NCBI GenBank assembly: GCA_028696375.1
Contig: JAQVHD010000005.1
Span: 1-27,946, forward strand
Length of the DNA: 27,946 nt
Direction of reading: 5' to 3'
DNA from: Minisyncoccota bacterium
GTDB taxonomy: Bacteria; Patescibacteriota; Minisyncoccia; UBA6257; JAAZHW01
The position numbers were made by a program, and so were the translations under genes. Shown in pieces: positions 1-7,141 of this stretch. Position 1 is the first letter of the stretch. Every line of letters starts with the position of its first letter. The notes beneath the pieces are model-generated. The model was not told the origin of the DNA. It saw nothing but the letters and a program-made list of their open reading frames with translations, and searched no databases.

Positions 1-12
1 CTAGCGACAGAG

Positions 13-99
13 CGGTGGGTGCAGGATTCGAACCTGCGAGAGGATTTCTCCTCAACTGGTTTTCAAGACCAGCGCCTTAAACCACTCGGCCAACCCACC
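13..99 (-). tRNA. tRNA-Ser (anticodon UGA)
   Basis: Read on the minus strand this folds as a class II tRNA. The acceptor stem is GGTGGGT with ACCCACC, followed by discriminator G73. The D arm begins with GCCGAGTGG, the anticodon loop is CTTGAAA (anticodon complement at 63-65), and there is a long variable arm (GAGG...CCTC) and a T arm with GGTTCGAATCC. The long variable arm and G73 fit serine. CCA is not encoded, so it must be added by a nucleotidyltransferase. The three flanking bases on each side (AGC and GCT) are complementary and extend the acceptor helix in the precursor. Confidence 0.96.
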
Positions 100-171
100 G
101 CTCTGGTGCTAGAAGATATCAGTCTTTTTACTGCGAAAATGCGTTGCGGCCTTCTTTATTATTAAATTTTA

Positions 172-199
172 ATTATAAAAACGCAAGAAAAATTTTCAA
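172..199 (-). promoter_or_regulatory. Promoter candidate for tRNA-Ser
   Basis: On the minus strand, TTGAAA (194-199) is followed after 16 bases by TATAAT (172-177). The predicted start near 165 would give a precursor leader of about 65 bases before the tRNA. The rest of 100-276 shows no gene. Confidence 0.5.
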
Positions 200-262
200 A
201 TCGAAGGAATGAGAGGAGGCGGCGAAAATAAACCTCAATTTTCTTTTTTCTTCAATAAGGTT

Positions 263-268
263 TATAAT
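263..268 (+). promoter_or_regulatory. -10 box of the methyltransferase operon (near-leaderless)
   Basis: A perfect TATAAT ends 8 bases before the ATG at 277. Transcription would start about 2 bases before the start codon, leaving no room for a ribosome binding site. I see no convincing -35 box. Confidence 0.5.
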
Positions 269-276
269 AATGAATA

Positions 277-831
277 ATGGAGCCTTCAATTTTATACATT
301 ATTTTCTCTATTATTGAAATTATGCTGATGTTTATGGAGCTCTTTTTTATTACTATATTTGTTTCTTTGGCTATTTATCAAGTTAAAACAGGCGTTCCTT
401 TTGTAAAATCCAAAAAAATTCTGATAAACCGTATTAAAGAAGCAAACATCTTAAAAGACAATACAATTTTTTGTGATTTAGGGTCGGGCGACGGGAGTTT
501 TCTTTATCAATTAGCCAAAGAATTCCCTCAAGTTCAATTTGTAGGTTACGAAATTAATATTTTTCTGTATATTTTTTCCAAATTATTTAATCGTCTGCCC
601 AATTTAAAATTTTATCATCAAGATTTTTTTAAAGTTGATTTAAGCTCTTTTGATTACATTTATGTTTTTTTGCTCTCGTCTCTAATGGAACAATTAGTGC
701 CTAAGATTCAAAAAGAAGCTAAAAAAGGTTGTTACGTCATTGTAAACACTTTCGCTTTTAAAAATTTACAGCCGATTAAAGAGATTAGCTCGACGAAACC
801 ACTCGAAACCCTTTATTTTTATCAATTATGA
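277..831 (+). CDS. Membrane-tethered class I SAM-dependent methyltransferase
   Basis: The protein has 184 residues. Residues 5-35 are a hydrophobic segment, probably one membrane anchor. A Rossmann-type methyltransferase core follows: SAM motif I is DLGSGDGS with G69-S70-G71-D72-G73, and the acidic residue ending strand 2 is E92 in VGYEIN. The pattern of N-terminal anchor, a VPFV segment and then DLGSGDG recalls the FAM173/ATPSCKMT-like lysine methyltransferases, but that comparison is from memory and the substrate is unknown. The start is set by the TATAAT just upstream. The stop overlaps the EndoQ start (ATGA), so translation is probably coupled. A small-molecule or rRNA methyltransferase is also possible. 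Confidence 0.75.
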   Translation: MEPSILYIIFSIIEIMLMFMELFFITIFVSLAIYQVKTGVPFVKSKKILINRIKEANILKDNTIFCDLGSGDGSFLYQLAKEFPQVQFVGYEINIFLYIFSKLFNRLPNLKFYHQDFFKVDLSSFDYIYVFLLSSLMEQLVPKIQKEAKKGCYVIVNTFAFKNLQPIKEISSTKPLETLYFYQL

Positions 832-2099
832 AAATAGTGGCTGATTTTCACATTCATTCTCGTTTTTCACGAGCGACGGCCCACGATATCACGGTGGCTA
901 ATTTAAATCAATGGATGAAAAAGAAAGGCGTGACAGTTTTGGGGACAGGTGATTTTACTCATCCCCAATGGTTTCGGGAATTAAAAGAAAATTTAGAACC
1001 CGCTGAGCCCGGCCTCTATCGTCTAAGAAACGATTTAGACGAAAAGAATGTCAGCCGTTTTATTCTGACGACAGAACTTTCCTGTATTTATTCTCAAGGT
1101 GGAAAAACGCGAAGAATCCATCACGTTATTTTGGCGCCGTCTTTTGAAGTGGTGCAAAAAATTAATGTGGCCTTGAGTTGGCAGGGAAATTTAAATTCTG
1201 ATGGTCGGCCCATTCTGGGTCTTTCTAGCATTGAGCTGGCTAAATTACTCTTTTCTATTTCGCCGGAAATCGCAATTATTCCCGCCCACATTTGGACGCC
1301 CTGGTTTTCGCTCTTTGGTTCAATGTCAGGCTTTGATTCATTAGAGGAATGTTTTGGGGAATGGTCTTCAAAAATTTTTGCTATTGAGACAGGCCTTTCG
1401 TCTGATCCTCAAATGAACTGGCGTTTATCCCCGTTGGATCATTTGGCTATTGTTTCTAATTCTGATTCACATTCAGCTTCAAAAATTGCTCGCGAGGCTA
1501 ATGTTTTTGACACAGAGCTTTCCTACCCGAAAATTATTGAAGCGATCAAAAGCGGTATTCCCCAAAACTATCTTCATGATTCTTCGAAATTTCTTTATAC
1601 AATTGAATTTTATCCAGAGGAGGGTAAATATCATTTTGATGGCCATCGTTTATGCAATGTTGTACTTGCGCCGCAAGAATCAAAAAAAATCAACAATATT
1701 TGCCCCAAATGTGGGCGTCCTTTAACAATTGGTGTTATGCATCGGGTGGAAGATTTGGCTGATCGCGACGAGAATTATATTGCCAAGGATCGGCCGCCAT
1801 ATAAAAAATTGGTACCACTTGAAGAAATTATTGCCGAAGTTTTTAAAACTTCGACCAATTCAAAAAAAGTAGCAGCAGAATACGAAAGGTTAATTAAAAT
1901 TTTTGGTAATGAATTAGCCATTTTAATTGATGCCTCTATTTTAGATATTGAAAAGGAATCCACTCCTGAATTAGCAGAAGGAATTAAGCGAGTCAGAGAA
2001 AATCGTTTAAATATCGCTCCGGGTTTTGATGGAGAGTATGGCAAAGTAAAAATATTTGCTGACAATGAAGCAATACCGCAGGGTAACACTCTTTTTTAA
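828..2099 (+). CDS. Endonuclease Q (PHP-domain nuclease for deaminated bases)
   Basis: The 423-residue length matches EndoQ (TIGR00375-type) proteins. The N-terminal PHP metal centre shows DFHIHSRFS, GTGDFTHP, TTELS, a paired HH in RRIHHVILAP, IIPAHIWTPW and SNSDSHS. A zinc-binding module follows with C276 and C292-P-K-C295, then the family-typical GRPLTIGVMHRVEDLADR. Characterised EndoQ enzymes from Thermococcales and some bacteria nick DNA 5' of hypoxanthine, uracil or abasic sites, so the likely role is repair of deaminated bases. The gene overlaps the methyltransferase by 4 bases and ends 2 bases before tgt. The PHP plus zinc arrangement separates it from DNA polymerase PHP domains and histidinol phosphatase. 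Confidence 0.9.
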   Translation: MKIVADFHIHSRFSRATAHDITVANLNQWMKKKGVTVLGTGDFTHPQWFRELKENLEPAEPGLYRLRNDLDEKNVSRFILTTELSCIYSQGGKTRRIHHVILAPSFEVVQKINVALSWQGNLNSDGRPILGLSSIELAKLLFSISPEIAIIPAHIWTPWFSLFGSMSGFDSLEECFGEWSSKIFAIETGLSSDPQMNWRLSPLDHLAIVSNSDSHSASKIAREANVFDTELSYPKIIEAIKSGIPQNYLHDSSKFLYTIEFYPEEGKYHFDGHRLCNVVLAPQESKKINNICPKCGRPLTIGVMHRVEDLADRDENYIAKDRPPYKKLVPLEEIIAEVFKTSTNSKKVAAEYERLIKIFGNELAILIDASILDIEKESTPELAEGIKRVRENRLNIAPGFDGEYGKVKIFADNEAIPQGNTLF

Positions 2100-2101
2100 T
2101 T

Positions 2102-3205
2102 ATGTTTCAATTGATCAAAAAATCTAAAAAATCAGAAGCGCGGCGAGGAAAACTTCAATTGGCTTCCGGTGAAGTTCAGACGCCTTGTTTTATGCCGATC
2201 GCCACGCGAGGCAGTGTTAAAGGATTAACGAGCGCTGACCTTAAAGAAATTGGTGCTGAAATTATTTTGGCTAATACCTATCATCTTTTTCAAAGGCCGG
2301 GTGATGAAGTGATTAAAAAATTTGGGGGATTACACCAATTTATGAATTGGCCGAGGCCCATTCTAACTGATTCTGGTGGTTACCAAGTTTTTTCTTTGGC
2401 GCAATTAAGGAAAATTGATTTAGCAGGCGTAGAATTTAATTCAGAAATTGATGGCCGAAGAATTTTTCTTTCGCCAGAAAGAGCGCTCGAAATTCAAAAG
2501 AATCTCAATTCTGATATTGCTATGGTTTTAGACTATTGTGTGGGTTATCCTTCTCAAAAAGTGGAAGTCCAAAGGGCGGTAGAAATCACCTCGCTGTGGG
2601 CTCAACGTAGTCGGAAGCATGCGGGAAAGATTAATTTTCAGAATCAAATCTTTGGTATTATCCAAGGCGGAATTTTTAAAGATTTAAGAACTCAGAGTTT
2701 AGCTGATCTTATAAAATTAGATTTTGATGGATATGCAATCGGCGGTTTGGCGGTCGGTGAACCCGAGAGGAAAATGAAAGAAATAATTAAATGGTTAACG
2801 CCTCAAATGCCCATCAATAAGCCGCGCTATCTCATGGGCGTTGGCTATCCCGAACAAATTTTTGAAGCGGTCAAAAATGGCGTGGATATGTTTGATTGCG
2901 TTATTCCCACTCGACACGCACGGCACGGTGAACTTTTTGTGCGGACGAATAAAAAGATTGTGACAGCAAAAAAATTGAATTATCAAATTATTCCTATTGG
3001 CAAAAAACAATATCAAGAGAAAAGAAACTGTCTCGATCGCTTTTGTAGTTGCGAAACGTGCTGTCATTATTCAGTGGCTTATCTTCACCATCTGTATAAA
3101 AATAACGAATTACTTTATCATCGGTTGGCCACTATTCATAATTTAAAATTTTATCTTGATTTAATGAAAGAGATCCGGTTAGGAATCGAGAATAATTTAC
3201 TATGA
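2102..3205 (+). CDS. tgt: tRNA-guanine transglycosylase
   Basis: Tgt exchanges G34 of GUN-anticodon tRNAs for the queuine precursor preQ1. The 367 residues form the usual TIM barrel. D90 in DSGGYQVFSLA is the general acid/base, and D265 in FDCVIPTRHARHG is the nucleophile. The zinc site is C315-x-C317-x2-C320 with H346 in TIHN, the same spacing as E. coli C302/C304/C307/H333. RHARHG and GIIQGG are also family hallmarks. The stop overlaps the queH start by 4 bases, so the two are coupled. QueA, needed between them in the pathway, and the preQ1 synthesis genes are not in this window. The start at 2102 has no Shine-Dalgarno sequence. Confidence 0.97.
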   Translation: MFQLIKKSKKSEARRGKLQLASGEVQTPCFMPIATRGSVKGLTSADLKEIGAEIILANTYHLFQRPGDEVIKKFGGLHQFMNWPRPILTDSGGYQVFSLAQLRKIDLAGVEFNSEIDGRRIFLSPERALEIQKNLNSDIAMVLDYCVGYPSQKVEVQRAVEITSLWAQRSRKHAGKINFQNQIFGIIQGGIFKDLRTQSLADLIKLDFDGYAIGGLAVGEPERKMKEIIKWLTPQMPINKPRYLMGVGYPEQIFEAVKNGVDMFDCVIPTRHARHGELFVRTNKKIVTAKKLNYQIIPIGKKQYQEKRNCLDRFCSCETCCHYSVAYLHHLYKNNELLYHRLATIHNLKFYLDLMKEIRLGIENNLL

Positions 3206-3762
3206 GTGAAAAACCAAAATTAATTCTTCATGTCTGTTGCGCCGTTTGTGGGGCGGCGTTAGCGGACGCATTAAAGGATCAATTTGAAATTACTCTTTTT
3301 TATTACAATCCTAATATTTGGCCGAAGGAGGAATATGAGAGAAGATTGGAGGCAGTAAAAAAATTATCAGAGATTTATCAGTTAAATTTTGAAGAAGGGG
3401 AGTATGAAAATGAACTGTGGCTGGAAAGAGTGAAGGGTTGGGAAAGCGAACCAGAAGGAGGAAGACGCTGCCCTATCTGCTTTGAGATGCGTTTAGAAAA
3501 AACAGCGGAGTTGGCAAAAAAACAAGGCGCTTCTTATTTCACTACGACTTTGGCGATTAGTCCGTTTAAAGATGAGGAAGGTATTAACGCAATAGCCTCG
3601 AGGATAGCTCAAGCTAATGACCTGAACTTTTTACCTCTTGCGGCTATTGGCGATAAAAAAGATTTGTGGCAGAAAAGCCGTCTTTTGGCTAAACAATATC
3701 AGCTTTATCATCAAAAGTACTGCGGTTGTCAATTTTCTTTAAAGACAACGTCAAAAAAATAA
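3202..3762 (+). CDS. queH: Epoxyqueuosine reductase QueH
   Basis: QueH (formerly DUF208) reduces epoxyqueuosine to queuosine in tRNA and is the non-homologous replacement for cobalamin-dependent QueG. The 186 residues carry the expected cysteine sets: C12-C13 and C16 in LHVCCAVCG, C90-P-I-C93 in RRCPICFEMR, and C174-G-C176 near the end. These fit the iron-sulfur and metal site reported for the family. TTTLAISPFKD is another conserved stretch. The gene overlaps tgt (ATGA), which supports a queuosine role. The next gene is read from its own promoter 40 bases on. Confidence 0.93.
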   Translation: MSEKPKLILHVCCAVCGAALADALKDQFEITLFYYNPNIWPKEEYERRLEAVKKLSEIYQLNFEEGEYENELWLERVKGWESEPEGGRRCPICFEMRLEKTAELAKKQGASYFTTTLAISPFKDEEGINAIASRIAQANDLNFLPLAAIGDKKDLWQKSRLLAKQYQLYHQKYCGCQFSLKTTSKK

Positions 3763-3767
3763 ATGTC

Positions 3768-3796
3768 TTGGCGAAAGAATAAGAAACATTTATAAT
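3768..3796 (+). promoter_or_regulatory. Promoter of the small membrane protein and Clp-like ATPase (leaderless)
   Basis: TTGGCG (3768-3773), a 17-base spacer and a perfect TATAAT (3791-3796). The expected start falls on or next to the ATG at 3803, implying a leaderless transcript. Confidence 0.65.
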
Positions 3797-3802
3797 AAAA
3801 CT

Positions 3803-4153
3803 ATGAGCCTAGATCGTTTCTTCATTTTTTATCTTATCTCGATTGCTTTTAATCGAATTAAATTATTCTTGAAACATTGGTACCCCAATAGTTTTATTAG
3901 ATTTTGGAATTTTTTAGTTCAAACATTGAGGAGTTTAGATCGGACTTTTGCTATAAAAATTACTGCCCGCCATTGGCTTGAACCATTATATCAGGATCGC
4001 ACAGTCGTCGGTTATATTTTGGGTTTTATCTTCCGTACTTTAAGAATTGCTATTGCAACAGTGCTTTATCTGGCTATTTTTGGAGTGGTGATGTTCGCTT
4101 ATATTGTGTGGGCGGTAACCCCCGTCTTTTTAATTATTAGAGCCTTTACTTAA
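3803..4153 (+). CDS. Small membrane protein of unknown function upstream of Clp-like ATPase
   Basis: The 116 residues match no family I recognise. Residues 1-65 are basic and aromatic with amphipathic stretches (RFFIFYLISIAFNRIKLFLKHW), including the TARHWLEPLYQDRTVVGY segment. Residues 68-113 are strongly hydrophobic and could form two membrane passes or one hairpin. No cysteines and no signal peptidase site are visible. It is the first gene of a two-gene unit with the membrane-anchored Clp-like ATPase, 10 bases away, so it may be an assembly partner or anchor for that protein. That role is inferred from position only. The start is fixed by the TATAAT just upstream. Confidence 0.7.
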   Translation: MSLDRFFIFYLISIAFNRIKLFLKHWYPNSFIRFWNFLVQTLRSLDRTFAIKITARHWLEPLYQDRTVVGYILGFIFRTLRIAIATVLYLAIFGVVMFAYIVWAVTPVFLIIRAFT

Positions 4154-4163
4154 TTTAAAGTTT

Positions 4164-6689
4164 ATGAGCATCAAAGGACAACGAGAACAATTTTTTTATC
4201 GTGACCCCCAGCTTGAAATGACGTTTTTTGAGCGGATTTTAGTCCGTTTCTTTATTTTTCTTTTTTGGACACTAGCCATTGTTTTGACAGTAATGTTTGT
4301 TTTGATGCGAGAATCTTCCATTCGTTTTTTGGGTTACTTCGGCATCATTTTTATTTTGGATCGCATTATTAATTTTAATCAGTCTGATAAAATTTTTGAT
4401 CGATCTTTTGAACGCAAGGTGATAACCCAACCGGATTGCAAAATCAACCTTTTGCCTTATTGCGAAGCACCCGTAAAAAGAATTTTGGTGAATGCTTTTG
4501 AAAAAACCCAAGCACAGGGCGGCAATTTTTATCTCCACTTATTAGTTGAATTTTTGGACGAAAGAAAGTTTCGAGAAATTTTTGAACGATTAGAAATTAA
4601 CCCAGATGAATTAGAAGGAGCGATTAGAGAAACCTTAAAGAAAGATCCGACTAAGCCCAGTAAAAAAGAATTAATCAAAAGGGTTAACGATCTTGTTGTA
4701 AGTGCATATTTTTTAAGAGATAAAAATTATTTACAGACAAGGGATCTTTTTGTTGCCCTTTTCTATATTAAAGACAATGAACTAGCACGAGTTAAAAATT
4801 ATTTTCGCATCGAAGCAGATGATGTAAAAATTGCTGCTGTCTACAGCGAGTTTAAAAAGCAATTTGGCCGATTTTTAGCACCGCGAACGCGCAGAGAATT
4901 AGTCAAACAGGTAAAAGAAGAAAAACACAAAATCATGAATCGGGCGTGGACAGCGCGCCCCACGCCATTTTTGGATTCGGTTAGCGACGACTTAACAGAT
5001 CTGGCACGGGCAGAAAAGGTTGGTTTTTTGGTTGGACATGAAGTCGAGGTGCGTCAGCTTATTAATATTTTGTCGCGGGCTAATCGTAATAATGCTCTTT
5101 TGGTTGGCGAACCATCAAGTGGCGTTGGCGCTATTGTTCGTCACGTTGCCTATTTAATTGTTAAAGACGAAGTTCCGTCGGAGCTTTTTGATAAAAGATT
5201 AGTAATGCTTTCTATCGATGAATTGGTTTCTGGTTGCCAGCCTCAAGAGGTGACTGCCCGCGTGCAACGGATTGTGAAAGAAATTTTGGATGCCGGCAAT
5301 GTTATTCTTTTTATCCCCGATATTCATAATTTACTTAAAACCTCAGGTCAAAATTACCTGAGTGCCGCCGAAGTTTTGTTGCCAATTTTATCACGAAGTA
5401 GATTTCAGGTAATTGGTGCCACGACTCCTAGTATATTTAAAACAGAAATTGAACCGCGCGAAGATTTTATGTCAACTTTTGAAGTTATTCCCGTTAATGA
5501 GTTGAGCGAGGAAGAATCGATTCTTTTCCTGACATATTCTTCTTTGATTTTGGAGAAAACTTATAAAATAAAAATTACCTATCCTGCTATCAAAAATGCG
5601 GTTAAAATTGCGCATCGCTATTTTAGAAACCAGATGCTACCCACCAGCGCGGACGATCTATTAAAAGAAGTTTTAGCTGATGTGCGTAATTTAAAACAGA
5701 AAGTTTTAACGGGCGATGATGTTATTCGTGTGAGTCAGGAAAAAGTTAATGTTCCTCTAAAGTTTGCAGAAAAAGAAGAAGCCGCCAAATTACTTAATTT
5801 GGAAGAACTCATTCATCAGCGTTTAATTGATCAAGAAGAAGCTGTTAAAGAAGTCAGTAAAGCGTTGAGGGAATATCGTGCTGGATTATCGCGGAAAGGA
5901 GGGCCAATTGCTACATTTCTTTTTGTGGGACCAACGGGCGTGGGCAAAACGGAGCTTTCTAAAATTTTAGCCAAAATTCAGTTTGGATCAGAAAATAATA
6001 TGATTCGTTTTGATATGTCTCAATATCAGGACAAAAAAAGTATCTTTGATTTCGTGGGCACGCCCGAAGGAGATAAGCCGGGTGCTTTAACTGAAGCCGT
6101 GCGACAAAAACCCTTCTCTCTAATTTTATTAGATGAGTTTGAGAAGGCGCATCCGGATTTGCTGAATGTTTTTCTCTCTGTTTTTGACGATGGTCGGCTG
6201 ACCGATAATCTGGGTCGGGTGATTGATTTTACTAATACTATTATTATTGCTACCTCGAATGCTCACTCAGAATTAATCAAAGAAAGAATCGAGGCAGGCG
6301 TGCCAATGGAGCAAATCGCAACGGAATTGAAGAAAAAATTAACTGATTATTTTCGGCCAGAATTGCTCAACCGTTTTTCGGATATTATTGTTTTTAAGCC
6401 GCTGTCGCCCGAGGATTTAATTCAAATTGCTCGATTAAATTTAGCCGATCTTGCCAAAACTTTGGAAACAGAACAGGGAATTAAATTGTCTTTTGATGAT
6501 AAAGCAGTGAATCAATTGGTAAAAATTGGATATGATCCTGTTTATGGCGCGCGGCCATTGCGTAATGCTATTTCGGATAATGTTAAAGCCATATTAGCCG
6601 AAAAGATTTTGCGGGGAGAACTCAAACGCGGCGATGAACTGATGCTGACTTTTGAAGAAGGGGAATTTGCATTGATTGCGCGCGGATAA
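4164..6689 (+). CDS. Membrane-anchored Clp/Hsp100-type AAA+ ATPase with degenerate first ATPase domain
   Basis: The 841 residues begin with two hydrophobic segments (about 22-47 and 52-70), placing the protein in the membrane. Residues about 95-240 resemble a double Clp-N repeat. The first AAA+ module (about 270-530) is aligned with ClpB/ClpC but inactivated: the P-loop is GEPSSGVGAI with V321-G322 where K-T is expected, and Walker B reads ILFIPDIH with P385 in place of the aspartate. The second module is intact: G589-P-T-G-V-G-K595-T596, Walker B D657-E658, and sensor-2 GARPL. No ClpB-type coiled-coil middle domain and no [ILV]-G-[FL] ClpP-docking tripeptide are evident in the loop before FRPELLNRF. 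It is probably an ATP-driven unfoldase at the membrane. ClpP is encoded in this window, but docking is not supported by sequence. Confidence 0.88.
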   Translation: MSIKGQREQFFYRDPQLEMTFFERILVRFFIFLFWTLAIVLTVMFVLMRESSIRFLGYFGIIFILDRIINFNQSDKIFDRSFERKVITQPDCKINLLPYCEAPVKRILVNAFEKTQAQGGNFYLHLLVEFLDERKFREIFERLEINPDELEGAIRETLKKDPTKPSKKELIKRVNDLVVSAYFLRDKNYLQTRDLFVALFYIKDNELARVKNYFRIEADDVKIAAVYSEFKKQFGRFLAPRTRRELVKQVKEEKHKIMNRAWTARPTPFLDSVSDDLTDLARAEKVGFLVGHEVEVRQLINILSRANRNNALLVGEPSSGVGAIVRHVAYLIVKDEVPSELFDKRLVMLSIDELVSGCQPQEVTARVQRIVKEILDAGNVILFIPDIHNLLKTSGQNYLSAAEVLLPILSRSRFQVIGATTPSIFKTEIEPREDFMSTFEVIPVNELSEEESILFLTYSSLILEKTYKIKITYPAIKNAVKIAHRYFRNQMLPTSADDLLKEVLADVRNLKQKVLTGDDVIRVSQEKVNVPLKFAEKEEAAKLLNLEELIHQRLIDQEEAVKEVSKALREYRAGLSRKGGPIATFLFVGPTGVGKTELSKILAKIQFGSENNMIRFDMSQYQDKKSIFDFVGTPEGDKPGALTEAVRQKPFSLILLDEFEKAHPDLLNVFLSVFDDGRLTDNLGRVIDFTNTIIIATSNAHSELIKERIEAGVPMEQIATELKKKLTDYFRPELLNRFSDIIVFKPLSPEDLIQIARLNLADLAKTLETEQGIKLSFDDKAVNQLVKIGYDPVYGARPLRNAISDNVKAILAEKILRGELKRGDELMLTFEEGEFALIARG

Positions 6690-6719
6690 AGAAAGCGGAC
6701 CCCACTTTGAATTTTGCTA

Positions 6720-6748
6720 TTGATTTTTTTATTTAAATATGTTATAAT
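6720..6748 (+). promoter_or_regulatory. Promoter P1 upstream of rpoB
   Basis: TTGATT (6720-6725), 17-base spacer, TATAAT (6743-6748). The predicted start near 6755 lies before a 23-codon ORF and an inverted repeat. Confidence 0.6.
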
Positions 6749-6776
6749 TAAATATATAGGCGGGAAACGATTAAAA

Positions 6777-6848
6777 ATGATTCGCACTCCGGAACAAATT
6801 CAGGAAGAAACGAAAAAAGAGAAGAATTCAGAAAAACTCCCCCATTGA
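6777..6848 (+). CDS. Possible 23-residue leader peptide
   Basis: ATG at 6777 opens a short frame (MIRTPEQIQEETKKEK...) ending in TGA. It is hydrophilic and rich in Glu and Lys, with no recognisable family and no Shine-Dalgarno sequence. It lies about 22 bases after the predicted start of promoter P1 and just before the inverted repeat at 6850-6886. It may be a leader peptide, a gene remnant or a chance frame. Confidence 0.2.
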   Translation: MIRTPEQIQEETKKEKNSEKLPH

Positions 6849-6849
6849 T

Positions 6850-6886
6850 CTTTGCCAGCAATTTGTTCAACTTCAGTCTGGCAAAG
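6850..6886 (+). repeat. 9-bp perfect inverted repeat in the rpoB upstream region
   Basis: CTTTGCCAG (6850-6858) and CTGGCAAAG (6878-6886) flank a 19-base loop. There is no T tract after it, so it is not an ordinary intrinsic terminator. It begins at the stop codon of the 23-codon ORF. Confidence 0.55.
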
Positions 6887-6921
6887 AATCTGACAATTTA
6901 AAGGAGAACTCTTATTTTCTC

Positions 6922-6949
6922 TTGACAAAAAAAATTTTTTGAATAGGAT
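6922..6949 (+). promoter_or_regulatory. Promoter P2 of rpoB-rpoC
   Basis: A consensus TTGACA (6922-6927), 16-base spacer and TAGGAT (6944-6949). Transcripts would begin near 6956 and have a leader of about 185 bases. Confidence 0.55.
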
Positions 6950-7020
6950 AAAGGAAATATTTATAAAGAAGGTGGCTCAAAATATTTTAAATAATTTTAT
7001 TCGAGTGAAATCAATTTTTG

Positions 7021-7026
7021 TATAAT
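7021..7026 (+). promoter_or_regulatory. -10 box of a possible proximal rpoB promoter (P3)
   Basis: A perfect TATAAT with no good -35 box. It would start transcription near 7033, leaving a leader of about 109 bases that includes the ACCCA/TGGGT hairpin (7048-7062). Confidence 0.35.
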
Positions 7027-7141
7027 AAAGATAAATTCGATCTCATAACCCATTTAGTGGGTCTTCGTTTCGTATCAACCTTTTTAAAACAGTTTACCTT
7101 CTTTAATAAATAATAATTAAAAATTAATTCTTTTTATTTCT

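Larger units (their letters stand above)
6690..7141 (+). other. 450-base stretch without an established gene, upstream of rpoB
   Basis: It holds two full promoter candidates (6720-6748 and 6922-6949), a third -10 box (7021-7026), a 23-codon ORF (6777-6848), a 9-bp inverted repeat (6850-6886), and a 9-base long-range complementarity (6965-6973 with 7096-7104) enclosing a 5-bp hairpin (7048-7062). The rplJ-rplL genes that often precede rpoB are absent. It probably serves as the rpoB leader and may hold a small RNA. Confidence 0.6.

Noticed and set aside
1450..1725. 91-codon plus-strand frame inside EndoQ
   Set aside because: It is nested in another frame of a strongly supported gene and has no domain features.
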